Notes: generated by a model from the sequence alone, not told the origin. A DNA stretch of 64,000 nt from Holacanthus passer (GCA_025331565.1 JAFREQ010000041.1:434001-498000); one strand, 5' to 3'; positions 39,080-53,407 are shown, counted from the first letter of the stretch. Made by a program: numbers and translations.

Positions 39080-39270
39080 AATTAAGAACAGTTATTTTCA
39101 TTATCAATTAATGTGTTGGAAGAGCAAATCCTCACACAGAAGCTAGAACCAGATAGTACTTGACATTTTTACTTGACAAATGACTTGAAACAATTACTCT
39201 ATTGTCAAAATTGTTGTCGATTAATTTTGTCTGACTAATGGATTAATCAACTAAATGGTTTCGCTTGAGC
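39080..39270. repeat. Fragment of an ATTAATCGAT-type dispersed repeat
   Basis: It contains CTTGACAAATGACTTGAAAC, TTGTCGATTAATTTTGTCTG and GGATTAATCAACTAAATGG, matching one end of the teleost repeat also seen at 63690-64000 and 3928-4012. Confidence 0.5.
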
Positions 39271-42200
39271 TTGTTTTCAGCATGTGTATGAGGCGACTGG
39301 TGTGTGTTATGTGATTGTTGTTCTCACTATTCCCCTGCCACATGCTACCTTCCTACGAGAGGATTTGTGAATGAGGGAGGGAGAGAGGGAGGGGGCTGTG
39401 ACAGCTTCAGGCCCTTATCTCTGGGGGCAGGAGCACTAAGTAGAGGAGGTCCACACTGCCAAGGCCTCCCTCAGTCTCCTCTCCTCCCACCCCCACTTCC
39501 TCATGGTAATCTGCACAGCAGCTACATGACTCAGCACCCGGGTAGTAGCAGCTCCACACCACCACTGGGTCAGTAAGGCAGTCAGCCAGCAGCTATCAGC
39601 CACTTAGCCAAGCAGGCAGCTGTTAACCTGTTGTTAGCCATGCTGACCACAGAAAGATAGATATTAAGATCTCACCATGTAAAAAAAAAAACAAAAAACA
39701 ACTATAGTCAATGGACACAAAAATCTGCTTAATCCACACATAATACATAGGTAGGATTTATAGCAAGTGGAGTGACAACTATGTAGGAAGTAGGTTGATG
39801 CTTTAATTTCATTTTATGTCATTATAAACTGAATGTCAATCTCAACGAAGATAAATGATGAAGTCTTAAACGTTTAGTCATCACAGTTTCTCTGAATGAT
39901 CTCTCAATATTTTAAAGGGCAAACTCTTCAGTGTTCTTTGTCAATGTGTTTTAAAGCAGTTTTTTTTAGTTATATTAAAATGAGATTTTTAAATGCATTG
40001 GTACACTGAAGCCATGGAGATGTGACGCTGCTCTGAGGCGGCAAGGTTTCCTCAGGTTAAGAGCAGAGAGTGAAGGCTGGCCATCACTCATGAGTCATGA
40101 TGGTAACTTTTTCCTTGGCATTCAAGCCTGTTTACTCTGTCAGCCACTCTGCCTGGTAACCAGCTGTAGCTAAAATCTTCAATTCCAGTTAGTCCTGCTT
40201 GTTATGGGACAAAGAGCCATATGTCCTGGTAAATGTTAAAATCTAGCAGTGATGGTGCTGAAGGACAAAAAAGGTTGCTGATAAGATGCAAATATACAGA
40301 ACCAATATGCAGAACTTGTTGATTTTGTTCAAGCTGCAAATCACCTCTGTTACAAGCATTCCCTTCAGTGAGCTCAAAACACATGACTGCCTACTGGAAC
40401 GCAGAAGCAGAAAGAGGAGACCTTATTTTCCAAAGGTAGGTTCGCTGGGTACAAATGCCCTTTTCCAGGAACACTCTGCTGCGTGCACACACGCACACAC
40501 ATGCACGCGCACACACACAAATTCACACCTGAAAGCTGCCAGCAAAAGTAGTCTTATCTCAGATCCATAAGCAGTAATCATGTTCAGAATGTGGCCTTTG
40601 GTGACGCCAATTATCCTCATGCTCAAACTGTATACTTAACTGTACTGAAAAGAGCAAAATCCATTACTCACAGTGTGTTCTACATGGGAGTAGGGTTTGT
40701 GGGAGCAGTCAGACTCCCTCTGTAATCAGACAGAGAGCTGCCATAGGGAGGAGTGGAAGAAGATGTTAATAAAACCAGAGGTGGTATTAATTAAAAAGGC
40801 TCTGGGAGAGCTGTGTGAAATCTAGGCCTGAGCACTCCCACCGTCTGGAGAGTCAGCGTCAGCATGGCAGAATATGTGTTCACTGCTCACATCTGTGATG
40901 ATGGTGGTGAATGTGAGGAAAAACTCGCCCTCACCCTCAAGACCTTTAATCAAGGTGCACTTGAGCAGATATTTTAAACCGAGTCCAAACCTGATAGGCC
41001 CTTCAGCTAAGTGCCAAAATGTTAATGTAAATCTGGAAAATGAGGCTATTTGAGGACACACAGTGTGAACAAAATGGAAACTACACAAAACACACACACA
41101 TACACTCAGTTTAGAGAGGCGATAGAATAAAGGCCAGCAATCTGACACACACACACAGACACACACAGTCAGTATCAAGTGAGCAACCTGGCAGAGTGCC
41201 AAGCAGATGAGACAGAGAGAGAGTAGGTCTGGAGGAGAGGAGGAGGAGAGGCAGTGGTAAAGAAAGAGGCAGAGGGAATCTAACAGAGGTGGCAAAGCAA
41301 CTATGCGGTACAAAACATCTTGTTTCAGAGAGCTAAATTTAAGACTTAGATCTTATAAAGATTTGTTGTGGGATGTTTATACACACAGACATTTGGCTTG
41401 TTTGCTCTCTTACTGAGAGTCAGACTGAGGTTTAAGACCATTTGGCCCTGTTTACACATCATTCCAATTGTCTCATATACAGATAAAATGCAGATGCAAT
41501 TCAAACATTTTGTTATACTATTTATACAGCCAGACAACAAATCTGATTCCCTCCATCTTGGTTTTCCTGAACCACATGTATGTCAGTGGTTGGCCTGACG
41601 CTGTTTGGTGACTGAAAAATGGCAGAAGGAAATAAAACATTTGGACTTTAGCAGTTTAGTTAAAATAATAATAATTACATACCTTTATAACAACCAGCGG
41701 ATATTAGCTTATTGCAGATATATCAGCATCAGTATACGCTGCATCTTAGTCACAACTGAAAAAAATGTTGGTGATATTTACAGTAGAAATGCAGCTGGAC
41801 TTGTCTGTATTGATTTCCTGGCTGCACCGGCAGAGCTGACTGGAGGAACGGCAGGCAGTGTCTGCTCAGGCCTGTGGTAGCTGACCATTCAGAGAAGACT
41901 GAGCTGTCGCAAGGGGAGATCTCCGAGACAGGAGCTAAAACGGAGCATTTCAGACAGAGGGTGAATTCTCCACTTGCACAATGCAGTGTGACATATGGCC
42001 GTTGTATGAACTGCACGTCTGTTTACTTCCTGTCTACAGTAATGTTGCCTTTGCCTCCAATTTTAGTGATCACCTTACTTTGCTTTGTCATCATCTTAAG
42101 TTAATTACAGTCAGCTTCGTTACATATTGGTAGTAGTATTTATCTTTTTTGTACATAGTGTTTTAGATCTTTATGATAATCACCTCAGTGTCTTAGATAG

Positions 42201-43343
42201 CCATTAGCTACTTTAGCTAATCACTCGGTGTAGCAGTAATGTAATGATGACGTTAGGTTGCTATTGCTCTTTTGGACTTGAGAGCCATTTCACTCAAACA
42301 ACACAGGCAATGCCCCCTTTCTAAGACAACGAAGTCCAAGTTGCAATCAGATCTTCAGTTCTAAAACGCCTGCTTCACACCCTGGACTGGTGATGGTGAA
42401 CCTCCCTCTTTGAATGTTAATTTCACACTGTGCCCTAATCACAGCATCAGCTGGAAAAGAGCAAAGAGGGGCTGAGCAGAACTCCATAGAGCTGACCACA
42501 CCCTCATAGACTTGATGACGCTTTTTTTCATTTCAGTAGCCGGGAAGACTAGCTGATTGGCTAACCTAAAGACACTAAGGTGATTATTAAAATGATTTTA
42601 AAAAATGCTTAAAACACTAACTGTGAAAAGTGAAGTAACTAACTTAAGAACGAAAACATACTGAAGGATAGAGGCGAAGGTAACAGTCACAAGAAGTAGA
42701 CATTCGGTTTGTAAAATGGATATAGTTCACACTGTGCAAGTAAAGAATAGAGGTGGTTCAGCATATACAGTATGAGAACAATAATGTGTTTTTTTGAACA
42801 TTAAAACAGTGACTATTAATGTACCACAGCTACATTTATGGAAAATGCACTCCTAAACCCAATATGCTCTTCTACGAACAATTCTTTCTCAGATATTGGC
42901 TGGTGGTCGAGAAAACACATGCCTACACAGAAAAACACAAACAACCGCCACCCACGCAAAATCCTTAAACCAGTGTATGAAACTGAAGTGCTTGTGTGTT
43001 TTTGTGCAAATATATAAATAGTCAGTTCCAAGCAGAAATAACTAATCTGCATGGCGAGACCAGCCAATCAATACCTCCTCTGCCAGGGTAGCACCGCTGG
43101 CACCACCCGTCATGTTCACTGCCTGTTCTAATGAGTTAATTGCTGGCGGTGTGTGTGGTTATGTCCCTCAGTGGCATTGGGGTCGTTCCCAAATGGATTC
43201 CTGTAAATGTTATTCAGAGTACAGCTCCTGTATTAAGGTGCTTCTTAAGTAAGCTTCTACATACATTCAATAGAGTAGAAAAAACAGTTTGAAGTCCTAC
43301 ATGTAGGGATACACTCCCTACACAATGAGTAAAGTTCCAGCGT

Positions 43344-43345
43344 GC

Positions 43346-43376
<31 letters not shown>
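43344..43376. repeat. (GT)n microsatellite
   Basis: About 14 GT units are preceded by GCGCGT. Confidence 0.94.
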
Positions 43377-43378
<2 letters not shown>

Positions 43379-44096
43379 AAGGCGAACAGAAAGACTGCAA
43401 TAGGAGGAGAAGGAGTGAGCAGAGAAGGGTGACAACCCTTTAAATCACACTCTTTCTAATGGATTCACTCCCATCATCTGCTCTTTAAATTAACTGCTGG
43501 AGAGGAGATGGAATATACAGATGAGCCAGTCAGCGTATGAATGAGAGCCAAAGAGGACTTTATGTGTTCTGCTTTATAAACTAATTACACAGGTCTGCAC
43601 TGTGTGCTAGGATCTTATGGAGATGTCAGGCTGTTGACGTCCAGCCATGGTGGGAGAGCAGACATGCTGCCAAACTGAACCAGTATTTTAGCTTTTCTGG
43701 AATTTGTTGGGAGAGTAAATGAAGGATTCTCAATGATGACAATTGTCAAAATTTAAGATGGTCACTGAACACTTGTTCATGTTCTAAATCCAGAGTTTCT
43801 TTCGTTCAGAGTTTCAGATTTTTGGAAGAGGTACCACAAATGCATGCAAAGGTCTGCTGCATGGTTTGAGCGCCGGGTTTCACAATCTGACTCACACACC
43901 CACAAACTTTCGCAATTACGTAATTGCGGCTGGTGCACAGACCCAGCACATGCCTCTCAGAATCTGAAATACTGCGGCCTGCTGTTGCACTGACTGTGCA
44001 AAAGTCCCTGTTGATGGTTAGCTTACTGGTCTGTGGTACCCCCACGCCGAATTACTTCCTCTACTGACTCCTTCCAAAAAATAAACCGGCGCTCAA

Positions 44097-44469
44097 TCCA
44101 GAGTGTAGATTTTAGTGGCATCTAGCGGTGAGATTACAGACTGCAACCAACTGAAAACCCCTTGCTTCAATATCCCCTTCCATGCGTGCAGGAGAACCTA
44201 TGGTAGCCGAAAAATGCGAGAAGGCCCTCTCTAAAGCCAGTGCTTCATTTGTCCATTCTGGGCTACTGCAGAAACCAGGTGGTGCAACATGGCGGACTCC
44301 ATGGAAGAGGACCCACTCTTTCTGTAGATATAAAGGGCTCATTCTAAGGTAACAGAAACACAACAATTCTTATTTTCAGATGATTATACACTAACGATAG
44401 CATAATTATGAATATTATATTCCATTTCTGCCAACATATCCCCTAAATCCTACACACTGGACCTTTAAA
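44097..44469. mobile_element. MITE with terminal inverted repeats
   Basis: The left end TCCAGAGTGTAGATTTTAG and the right end, which reads TCCAGTGTGTAGGATTTAG on the minus strand, are inverted copies. The left side continues TGGCATCTAGCGGTGAGATT, a signature of a very common teleost MITE. It is 370 bp long and noncoding. Confidence 0.8.
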
Positions 44470-47129
44470 GAAAGCAAGAACGAGAAAGCAAGTGCAAAAC
44501 AACACATGTGCCGTACAATGGCTGTTACTGTAGAGGTTTTGACAAAGAAACATCAACTGTTATTTCCCACCGCAGCGTCAGATGGCAGTGGTATCTCCAA
44601 AAGATAAACAAAGAGTGCGACTTACAAGAGTATGTACACATTGACTGCTGCAGCGCTCAGAGCCGCAAAGCAAATGAGGCGCAGAGGTGATTCCTACAAA
44701 ACTTGCAGCTGTAAGAAAGAAATAATATGATGCACCTAATTGTCGGGAATCTGTCTTATGTGCTGCATCTGCTGTCATGGAAAACTGAATCAGTCACGCA
44801 AACATTTTTAAAAATATATCATATTGCTGACTCTTAAATAGGCTGTTCCTTCACAACTTATCATGTGCATATGGTTGGTCATGTAATACAAAAAATTAAA
44901 GCTTAATACAAAGGAGGCATTTTTTGACTTTATCTAGAGGCAAGAGAGAAGTAGAAGAGAGACATGCAAAAAAAGGTCCAGCCAGAATCACAGCGGCAGG
45001 TTATATCGTATGCACCTTAAGCACCAGGCCACCTCAATGCGGTAGGTCTCTTTCTTTCTGGCTGTCTGGAGAGGGCTGCTCTGCCAGAACAGACAAGGTA
45101 CAGCACTCCTTCACTCTCCTCTACATCTGCATCGCTCGCTTGTTCTCTCACACACAACATAAACTGCAAAGCTTGAGTCAGTCCACTTTGCTCTAAACAG
45201 CAGTGCTTCATCCTTTGCACTCTCCCACTCATATAAACAGAGCAGCTCTGGTGTATTAAACAAGCCCTATCAGTGACTCAGCTGCCCAGACTTCACATAA
45301 AACCTGATGAAACACCAACGGCTTCAGATTTTGTAAAATCAGAGGATGTTTTAAATACTGTAAGGGAGGCAAGGCAAAAGAAGAGACAGCAACAGTGACC
45401 TGCACAGAAGAAGAGCTCCAGGCAAAAGGTGTTTATTGCAGTATAGGCAAAACTTTGACACATCAGAGTCTCAGGTCAGGACTGCTAACAATATGGAATG
45501 CCAGGTACAGTATTTAGGGAAGTGCATGAATGTAAAAACCTTCCCAACAATTTCACCCGCTTTCAATTATTTAATTGTTAATACAAAGTAAGCAGTTTTC
45601 TGAATTCTTCCTATTGTAATTTAACACCCACACACCCCCGCCACCCGACAACTGCCACTACTGACCACTGACAATTCCTGTGCCGGAGGGGAAATGTGAA
45701 CTCAAACATGACATGCAACATATTTCAGTTTCAGCACAGATAAAGGGCCATTTCCTCACAATACACTAACAAAGCCTCTCTCAAACAACCTCTGCCAAAA
45801 TCATGCTTGTAGTAGGGGGAGCTGCTAGGAGGGTGTCCAAGCAAGAAACTGACTGAGTGAGTCTCCCTCTCTGACTGTGTCTGGGCTTTGTTAACTGGAC
45901 AAATAGGTGGGCCCTCCCTCCTGCTGCACAGCCAGGCCTGTCCTGGCTGGATGCCTGAGCAACGAGCCAGGGGCTGAGGAGAGATGACGTCCCAGCCTGG
46001 TTATTCCTAAACAAGCTGGAGGAGTTCCTCCATTGCTCCTGTACACAGTGCTTAAGGCCTGCTTCCGCAGGTTTGTGGCAGGCTAAAGATGCATTACACT
46101 TTTGTCCCCAGTCTTGACAACAAACTGCACACCAGTAGCAATTCAATCTATGACGTGAATTTGGTTTGAGCAGGAAGTGCCCATCCAGCCTTAGTCAAGT
46201 GTAATTCTGACAATGCAAGAACCAACCATCATTTCCCAGAGTTTCATCAAAATCCAGTCACCTATGTCTTAGCTAATGCCTGTAAAAGTAGAAAAAGGTG
46301 AATGGCAACCAATCCATTGTCTCCCGTCCAGTTTCATGACAGCAAACAGAATCAGCTCCCCATTTTTCCTTAATGACCACTTTGTAGCCAGCATGTCCCT
46401 GTCGCTCAAGCTGAGCCTGCTGGAGGACAGGCATGGATGTACCTCATTGCCAGCTATCCCCCAATGTCTCCCTGGCCGAGGAGACAGACGGCACAGTAGA
46501 GCCAGTCATCTGAGCAGACAGGATGAGGCTGACCAGATGGTGACTTGGAAGGTGCTTTATGCCAGGCCTTTCGTCAAGCAGACAAAGCAAGAATACATCA
46601 ATCTTCGTAAATGCACCAAAATGGAGGTTGGCTGCAGTGTGATGTTGGCCAGTCTATGCTGTGATTGTCCAAACCGGTCTTCCTGACATTTGTTCTTGTT
46701 GAGATTCCTGTATGTCTGTCTAGCTGGTGAGAATGCAGTGCGGATGGAGGTGGGACACTCAGACAAATCTGGACTGGGTCGGAGATGACTCAAAAGAAAG
46801 CTGGACACTCATGGGATGAGATTAGAACTAAACAAAAAGCAGGGGGATAATGGGAGGAAAACAGGTCTTCTCTTCTGGCAATGATTTAGCATCAAGAACG
46901 CACAATCTGGGACCTCTAAGAATTGCAAATGACAGTTTGATCAGAACAGACAAGACTTATGAATTCCACTCTCACGTGTGACATACTTTCTTTCTGTCTA
47001 ACAGTAAACATAAGGTGTGCCACAATGGAGCTCCTAATAAGTCTGGAGTCTCTTTACAAAGGTGAAATTTCTTCAGTTGACTGCTCTCTTTTTCTGTCAA
47101 TCCTTTTCTCGTCTGCTCTACCAGTCACA

Positions 47130-47295
47130 TGAACAATAGTGGGTGTTAGTGGGGGATCCTGTTGGCTGGTCTGAGCCATGTGCTGTGTGGCTGTGAGTTC
47201 AGATCCGGCTTGGGGCCTCTCGTAAATGTCATCTTTCTCTGTCTTTCCCTATCTTTCCTAATTTTAACAAAGGCAAAAATGCCCCAAATAATAAA
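47130..47295 (+). mobile_element. tRNA-derived SINE, body and tail
   Basis: GAGTTCAGATCCGGCTTGGG has a degenerate B box, followed by GCCTCTCGTAAATGTCATC, a TCTTTC-rich body and AACAAAGGCAAAAATGCCCC before an A-rich end. This is the family whose reverse complement occurs at 18800-18895. Confidence 0.6.
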
Positions 47296-47514
47296 AAAAG
47301 GGATACAATGACACTCTGAGATAAATATGGACATCATCTATGGTTTCTGAAATGGTATCAGTATTGAAAACATTCCAGTGACACCTGCACCATCCAAATC
47401 TATTGTGTTTGATCCTGTCATTATGTTTCTGCAAGGTGAAATGAATGGCTGTGCTGCATTTACACATTTTCTATTTCAAAGTTCATAGTTTTTCCAGACA
47501 GAAAATGGATTTTG

Positions 47515-47585
47515 TGAGTGTCCTGGTGGCTTAACTGCTTAAGACACTTACCATGTATTCACAACATCTCTTGTTGCCAGGCCAT
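47515..47585 (+). mobile_element. SINE head fragment
   Basis: GGTGGCTTAACTGCTTAAGA, then CTTACCATGTATTCACAACATC, resembles the tRNA-like 5' end of the same SINE family, truncated before the B box is complete. Confidence 0.4.
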
Positions 47586-47600
47586 GGACATTAACAGCAG

Positions 47601-47890
47601 GAGTAGGCGATATGGCCCTAAAATAATATCACAATATTTCAGGGTATTTCTGCAATAATGATATGCTTGACAACATGATAAAATATGGAGTTGCTCCCCT
47701 TTTTGGAACTAACTCCTCCACCGTGGAGCCAGTAGCAATGTTACTTTTGCTTTCCGTGTTTGTTGTTGCTGTATCACATCATTACATTAACAAAACAGAA
47801 TATTGCTTTTATCACAATATGAATGTTTTTATAAGATCAAAAAGTATACTGATATTATCATGAATGATATAATATAGCAGACCCCTAATT
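47601..47890. mobile_element. Dispersed repeat copy A (hAT-like MITE)
   Basis: The sequence shares long stretches with 59945-60405, for example CAGGGTATTTCTG, CCAGTAGCAATGTTACTTT and CATCATTACAT. Both are typical AT-rich non-autonomous DNA elements that begin near GGCGATATGGCCC and end in an ATATGATAT-like context. Confidence 0.65.
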
Positions 47891-48427
47891 ACCCCTAGCA
47901 AAACAGTCTCATGTCTCTATCTAGTATTGGTCAAAATACAGTAAATATTTTTTGAGGTCTGGTTCCAGACTTCTGTACCTCAGCTCACATCTATGCAGTC
48001 AATTTAAATAGATCAGATTTTTCTCACTGACAGCTTTCTTTTTGGACAAACTCTTATATCAATACATTTTTGACTGAGAAATGTCCATCAATGTCAATTT
48101 AATTCAGATGCCTATTGGATTATATTGATCAAAACAGGGAGGGACAACAGGGTAGCTTTGAGAGAAAACATCTTCTCATCTGTGTAATTTTGACCTGTCT
48201 GGAACACAGATTATTAATGTTCCAGGAAATTAATTTTCCACTTTTCCAGAGCTAGAATCCTGGTCTGAAGTATTCCATCATTTTAAGCGAAGCAGAAACA
48301 TTTTTTGTTTCAAAACAACTTATGGCATTTTTAGAATATGAAAGAAAGTTTCTTGAAATAACAGCTCCAATATTAAACCTTGATGACATGCTTTTAAGCC
48401 AGCCACCATTTCTTATTTCTTCTTAAT

Positions 48428-48470
48428 TTCATAAGATAAGAACTTTATTAATCCCAAAGGAAATTCTTGT
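48428..48470. repeat. LINE/SINE 3' tail fragment
   Basis: AAGAACTTTATTAATCCCAA, then AGGAAATTC, matches the short tail common to several teleost retroelements. Confidence 0.4.
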
Positions 48471-48926
48471 TGTTGATACATCTTTTATAACCAGTCATTT
48501 ATGAACCATTTGGCTTCAACACAGCAGATTAAGCAATCTGTCATCTCCTCTGTCAGATAGACACAGTATTGTGCTGCTGAGGAAGACGCAACGCAAGAAC
48601 TATAGACCTAAACTACAAACACCTGTGCAACATGTCCAATCCAACCAAGTAATGTCTCTTTTTGAGGAGTGAGAGCTGTGAGGTAACAGGAACATGGTCC
48701 AACCTGAACTGGTCCACACCAGACCCGCTGTTACCAAGGCTACTATTCTTGCTGTGTGAGTCAGATGTTCTCCACCTCAGTGAGATCGGCTCACACAACC
48801 GCACTGGAGGGAAACTTGGGATGCAGTGATAGACAAATCTCGGGGGCTCTCAACAATCTCCAACAGAGTAAAAAACCCCATCTCTGTGCACCAAACTGCA
48901 TCAGTCACATTCATCACAATGCAGAC

Positions 48927-48944
48927 AGAGTGTGTGTGTGTGTG
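48927..48944. repeat. Short (GT)n tract
   Basis: About eight GT units. Confidence 0.85.
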
Positions 48945-50107
48945 TTCAGAGAGGGAGACATGACCTGCATGAGTAGCAGAGTGCTGTCGAACAAAGGAGG
49001 ATAAACTGATATCAGAGCATTTTGTAGCTGTGCAGCTCACACTACAGATAGCAGCTGCAGAGCTAGACAAAAGGATCCTGGTCCAGAAGTCAGGATCGGG
49101 AAAAGTTTGCTGCTATTCTCACATGACCTATTCTTGTCACTGCAATATATATCCAATGCACCCTTTTTCTGTATGCTGGTATTGCTGTTACTACTGCTTT
49201 TCACATACCCTAGCTTGTATGGAAGTTACTATATTACTGTCACTCCCCAGTGAGCTTGGTACGGTGCTGGTGATGTCGATTATACGTCAGTGTTGATTAA
49301 ACATGTATCTGACACAATGAAATGGCAACACAGAACTACAGAAAGTACAGTAGGTCAAAGTTGAACCAGGACATCAGTTTGCAAATGGTGATGGATGCTT
49401 ATAATGACCAGTTTGGGTCAAACTTTTGCTGTCTTTTAGCTAAATTTAGCTAACCTGGAGGTCTGCTTAAAATCTGTCTAATCGTCTGACTGATTGTGTT
49501 TTTTGCCATGTCAGACATCTTTTTAGCGACACCATCAGGGTCTGAAACCAACACCTGCCAAGCACCAAACACAGGTAGAATTTAGCTTTGCCAAGTAAAT
49601 CTCAGAAGGCTATCTGCCACAATAGTCATGTAATAAAAAACTACACTGAGTCTCTACATCATTTTGGTGTGATTTACAGGCGCACTGCTTCTGTCCACCA
49701 TGTCAGACTTTGATGTGAACTGCAGATGAATTACAAAATGTAATCATCATATTGAATATCAATACTGTTTTACTGGCACTGTCACCTTTTTAAAAAACAG
49801 TTCCTTAAATTTCAATGCAGAGTTTTAGTGAAAATGTCAAAGACTGATGCGCGTTTAACTCTGAAGCGCAATGATTGGGTTAGGGAAGAGTGACTGAGTT
49901 CCCAGATCTCAGAAACTAACTTAGAGAGTGCAAGGTTATTATTAGGGTTTGTAATAAACCAGGACTATCCATTATAGTGGAAGATGTTTTTATAGATCTG
50001 TTGTTTTCAAATGGTTTATTCTCTCCAAGACAACATGAGAAGAATGTTTGAGTAAGTGTGAAGTGTGAACTTTGCATTCTTCAATTTAATATTTACCTGC
50101 TGACTAA

Positions 50108-50300
50108 TACCCTTTCCACTGCTCAACAACTGCCAAGGTGCCCTCGAGCAAGGCGCTTAAGTCTTGTTCCAGCAGAGCTGATCAGCAGCCAACAGTACAA
50201 GCTTGTGGCTGTGAAACTCTCAGGCTTGATTGAGTAGGAGCAAAATGTGTAAAGCAGGTCAGTGCTGAGAAAAGAGCAAGCATGCTCAGTCAACTTTCCA
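50108..50300 (+). mobile_element. SINE-like dispersed repeat fragment
   Basis: GCCAAGGTGCCCTCGAGCAA, followed by GGCGCTTAAGTC, is a signature of widespread teleost SINE/MITE bodies. Downstream TGTAAAGCAGGTCAGTGCTG supports a longer element, with ends not defined. Confidence 0.5.
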
Positions 50301-52944
50301 GGGATGAAAAAAAACAAGAAGGTGAAAAAATCTGATCCCGTCAAAGAGATCAAAGTCTTTTTTGTCTCCAGTTACCTGAGCTGGAGTCACAGGAAGGGCA
50401 GACAAGATATGAATCACTCATAGTCAATGCAAAGACAGAGGGAGAGGGGTGAGAAAGAGATAAAGAGACAAATACAAAGTGTTTCCTAGTGACTCAGGGA
50501 TCTCTTGTGGGCTGTGAATCAAACTCTTACGAAACACATCTCATGTATTCTAACAAACAAATCCTCTATGGATCAGTAATATCCATATCTGAGCAGCAAA
50601 TATGAAATCAGGAAAATGGTGAAGAGAAGGTGGCACTCAGCTTATCGCTTATTCAGCCACTTGTCCGTCCACACCTCTACCTGTTATTTAGTGGCCTTGC
50701 CCTCCTCTGCTAATGTGAAACAAGACCATGTTACTAAAGTGCACTAAACTAAGAGTGCACAGGGAGAGCGAAAGAAAAGGGCAAGAGACAGATTGAGTTT
50801 TTATCCACCCATTTTCAATGTGAGCATAAAAATCAGTTGAGATACCTGACAATTTTAAAAAGTATGAAACATTTCAGATGTATTCATGTTGGTGGGCGTT
50901 GAAAGGTTGATGTATCAATAACAACAAGACAGCAGACACAAAATGCCATAATGTACCAGATATAAAGTTATTGGTTATGTAATCTTGTCTTGTCCTGCAT
51001 TTTATTTTGTCAGAATTTTGGAAGTCCACTTACAATCTAGTAAAATTTGGATGCAAACAGCTGGAGAGCAAAGAGACAGGAAGCAATAGATTTGGATGAG
51101 AAAGACAAAAAAGCTTTTACCACAGTGTGGACAGAACCAGACAATAGAGAGAGAGCGACGAAGAGAAAGAGAGATGGCATGAGTGAGAGAAGAGACAAAC
51201 TAAGAAAGGAAGAGAGAAAAAGCGAGAGTCTGGGCCAGAGGGAGAACAAGAGAGAGTGATCAGAGATCAGAGCAGCCAATGCAGTGAGAGTTCAAAGCCT
51301 CTTTCACATATAGTTCCCAGTAAATTACTGGAATAACCTTTCAGGCACTGCTAGTGATTTTCACTTTTCACACACACTACACTTCTGTCTTGCTCCTTTT
51401 CACATGTGCCTTGACAATGCTGAAATAGATGGGGCAAGGGACAGTCCAGCAGATGGTGGTAATGCAGCACTTAAGGATGCCAACCACCATAAAATTCAGC
51501 AGCAGAAGAAGATAGGGCAAGGTTGGGTATGCGTGTACGTGGCTGAAGACATCTCTTATTATTTTCAGAAACATAACTGTAAACAAGTGGCACATTCAAA
51601 TACGTCATCAGAGGAGTCTTGTAATTACAGGTACACTCATTGTCTTTCGTCTTTCGCCAGACATAACCCTTTATGTTTTTGACCCTACCCGTTACTGCTT
51701 TCATGCACAACACAGTTGCACCAGTATTATCCCTAACATGTTACTAGGTCTTGAGGTGGAAAATTACCAATACATTTTCCTGAATATCGATCCGTGCTCC
51801 CAATCACACATGGCTCCATGCAGTAAATGTTCCTGAGCATTTCAGGACTGCATGTGTGAAAGGGGCTTAATTAGCAGGCTGAGAGTTTACAGGAAGAACC
51901 CGGTGAACTTGAATGCATTATTCCCACATAACCTCAGCTGAACTTCTCAGAGCGGAGACAGAGAGGGAGGGCAAAAAGAAAGTCTGTTTGGCCTGAGTGC
52001 TGCGCATGAATATATGGAGCATCAGCGTGGGCCATGTAGGCCAAGCACAGCCCGAGGGCAGGAGAGGGGGTGAGGAGTAGAGAATAGTGCAGATGCAGTG
52101 AGCAATGTCCGAAATGAACTTTTTAAATTAACTAACCAGCCAAGTTGACTGGTAGATGAAAAAATATCCACTGACCAAGCATATTTTTTCAGGCCACCGG
52201 TGTGTGTGTGTATTGGGTATGACTTAAGTATTAAACTATTTTTAAAAAGCTTCAATAAAACAACTTAGAAAATTATCACAGAGGTACTTTGTTATACAAG
52301 AATCTGGTGGTTTGCTGGCAACAATTTTATAAGATCTTTTTTAATTTTCAAATGCAGAAATTAATGTGATATTGCTTTAGCATCTAAGTATTAGAATCAG
52401 ATCAGTAAATCCAGAGTACTAACTTAGTCCTTCAGAGGAAGAAGCTTTCTTTCTTGATGAGAATCACTTGGTTAAAAAAAGTGATTTGTCCTTTTGATAA
52501 CAATGAAACAGTTTATAAAGACATATATTAAGGTCGAGCTTCCTATTGAAGTTACCAGTAGACTGCTTATGTCCCAGCAGGAAGACGTAAGGAACAAACA
52601 TTTAAGCCTGGACTGAATAAGCCCTGGACTACCTCAGGCTTACAGACGACCCTGCCCAATTTACTTGCAGCTCCCCTCTATTTGTCCACACTAATGACTG
52701 CCACCATCTTAATGTTCAGGCATGCGAGCATGTGGGGCTACCAGATAAGAAGAAAAGGCAGGCATGGAGGGCAGAGGGATTTAAAGGGTGTGTGGAGATT
52801 TGAGTTGTGGTGGACAGAGAAGAGCAGCAGGGGGAGTTGACAGGGTGAGGGGCAAAGGCCAGACTAGCTCCAGTTGTAAACACTCCCTCTCTGTGCGCTA
52901 TGCGGCAGCTCTCCCGTGGAGAGCAGTCCAGGACAATCTGAGGG

Positions 52945-53161
52945 CAGGAGGGAGTGAGGAGGAGGAGGAGGAGGAGGAGGGGGAAGAGGAGGGGTGGCAG
53001 AGAGATGAAAGGAAATGCTGATGTGATTCAGGGAGAGAAAGTGAAAACCCTCGAAACTGGAATGGCATGTTGAGGAAAACAAAGGAATGTAGAGAACAGG
53101 AGGGGAAGGAGGGGAGGATGAGTGGAGGCTGAGTACAGCAGAGAAAGAGAAAGAGAAGAGA

Positions 53162-53194
<33 letters not shown>

Positions 53195-53220
53195 CAGAAC
53201 AGAGAGACGCATAGACTGTG
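52945..53220. repeat. Polypurine tract with (GGA)n and (GA)n runs
   Basis: The plus strand is almost entirely A and G, with a GGA run at 52960-52982 and a GA run at 53160-53195. It lies directly beside a CA microsatellite. Confidence 0.9.
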
Positions 53221-53276
53221 ACCATCAGAGGGAAAATCCTCAGAGTGCCTGCAGCTACTCACACACATGCAGGGAT

Positions 53277-53306
<30 letters not shown>
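53277..53306. repeat. (CA)n microsatellite
   Basis: About 15 CA units follow the polypurine tract. Confidence 0.95.
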
Positions 53307-53310
<4 letters not shown>

Positions 53311-53407
53311 TGGTACACTCAAAGTACATTGGCCACAACATCTCAGTCATGATGCTGATCACAAAGACAGGCAGGGTGCAGTAACTGTACGCTGCTATTC
53401 AACACAG

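Noticed and set aside
46276..46686. 136-codon plus-strand open frame in intron 1
   Set aside because: There is no recognisable domain and no splice or codon-use support. It is compatible with chance in unconstrained DNA.
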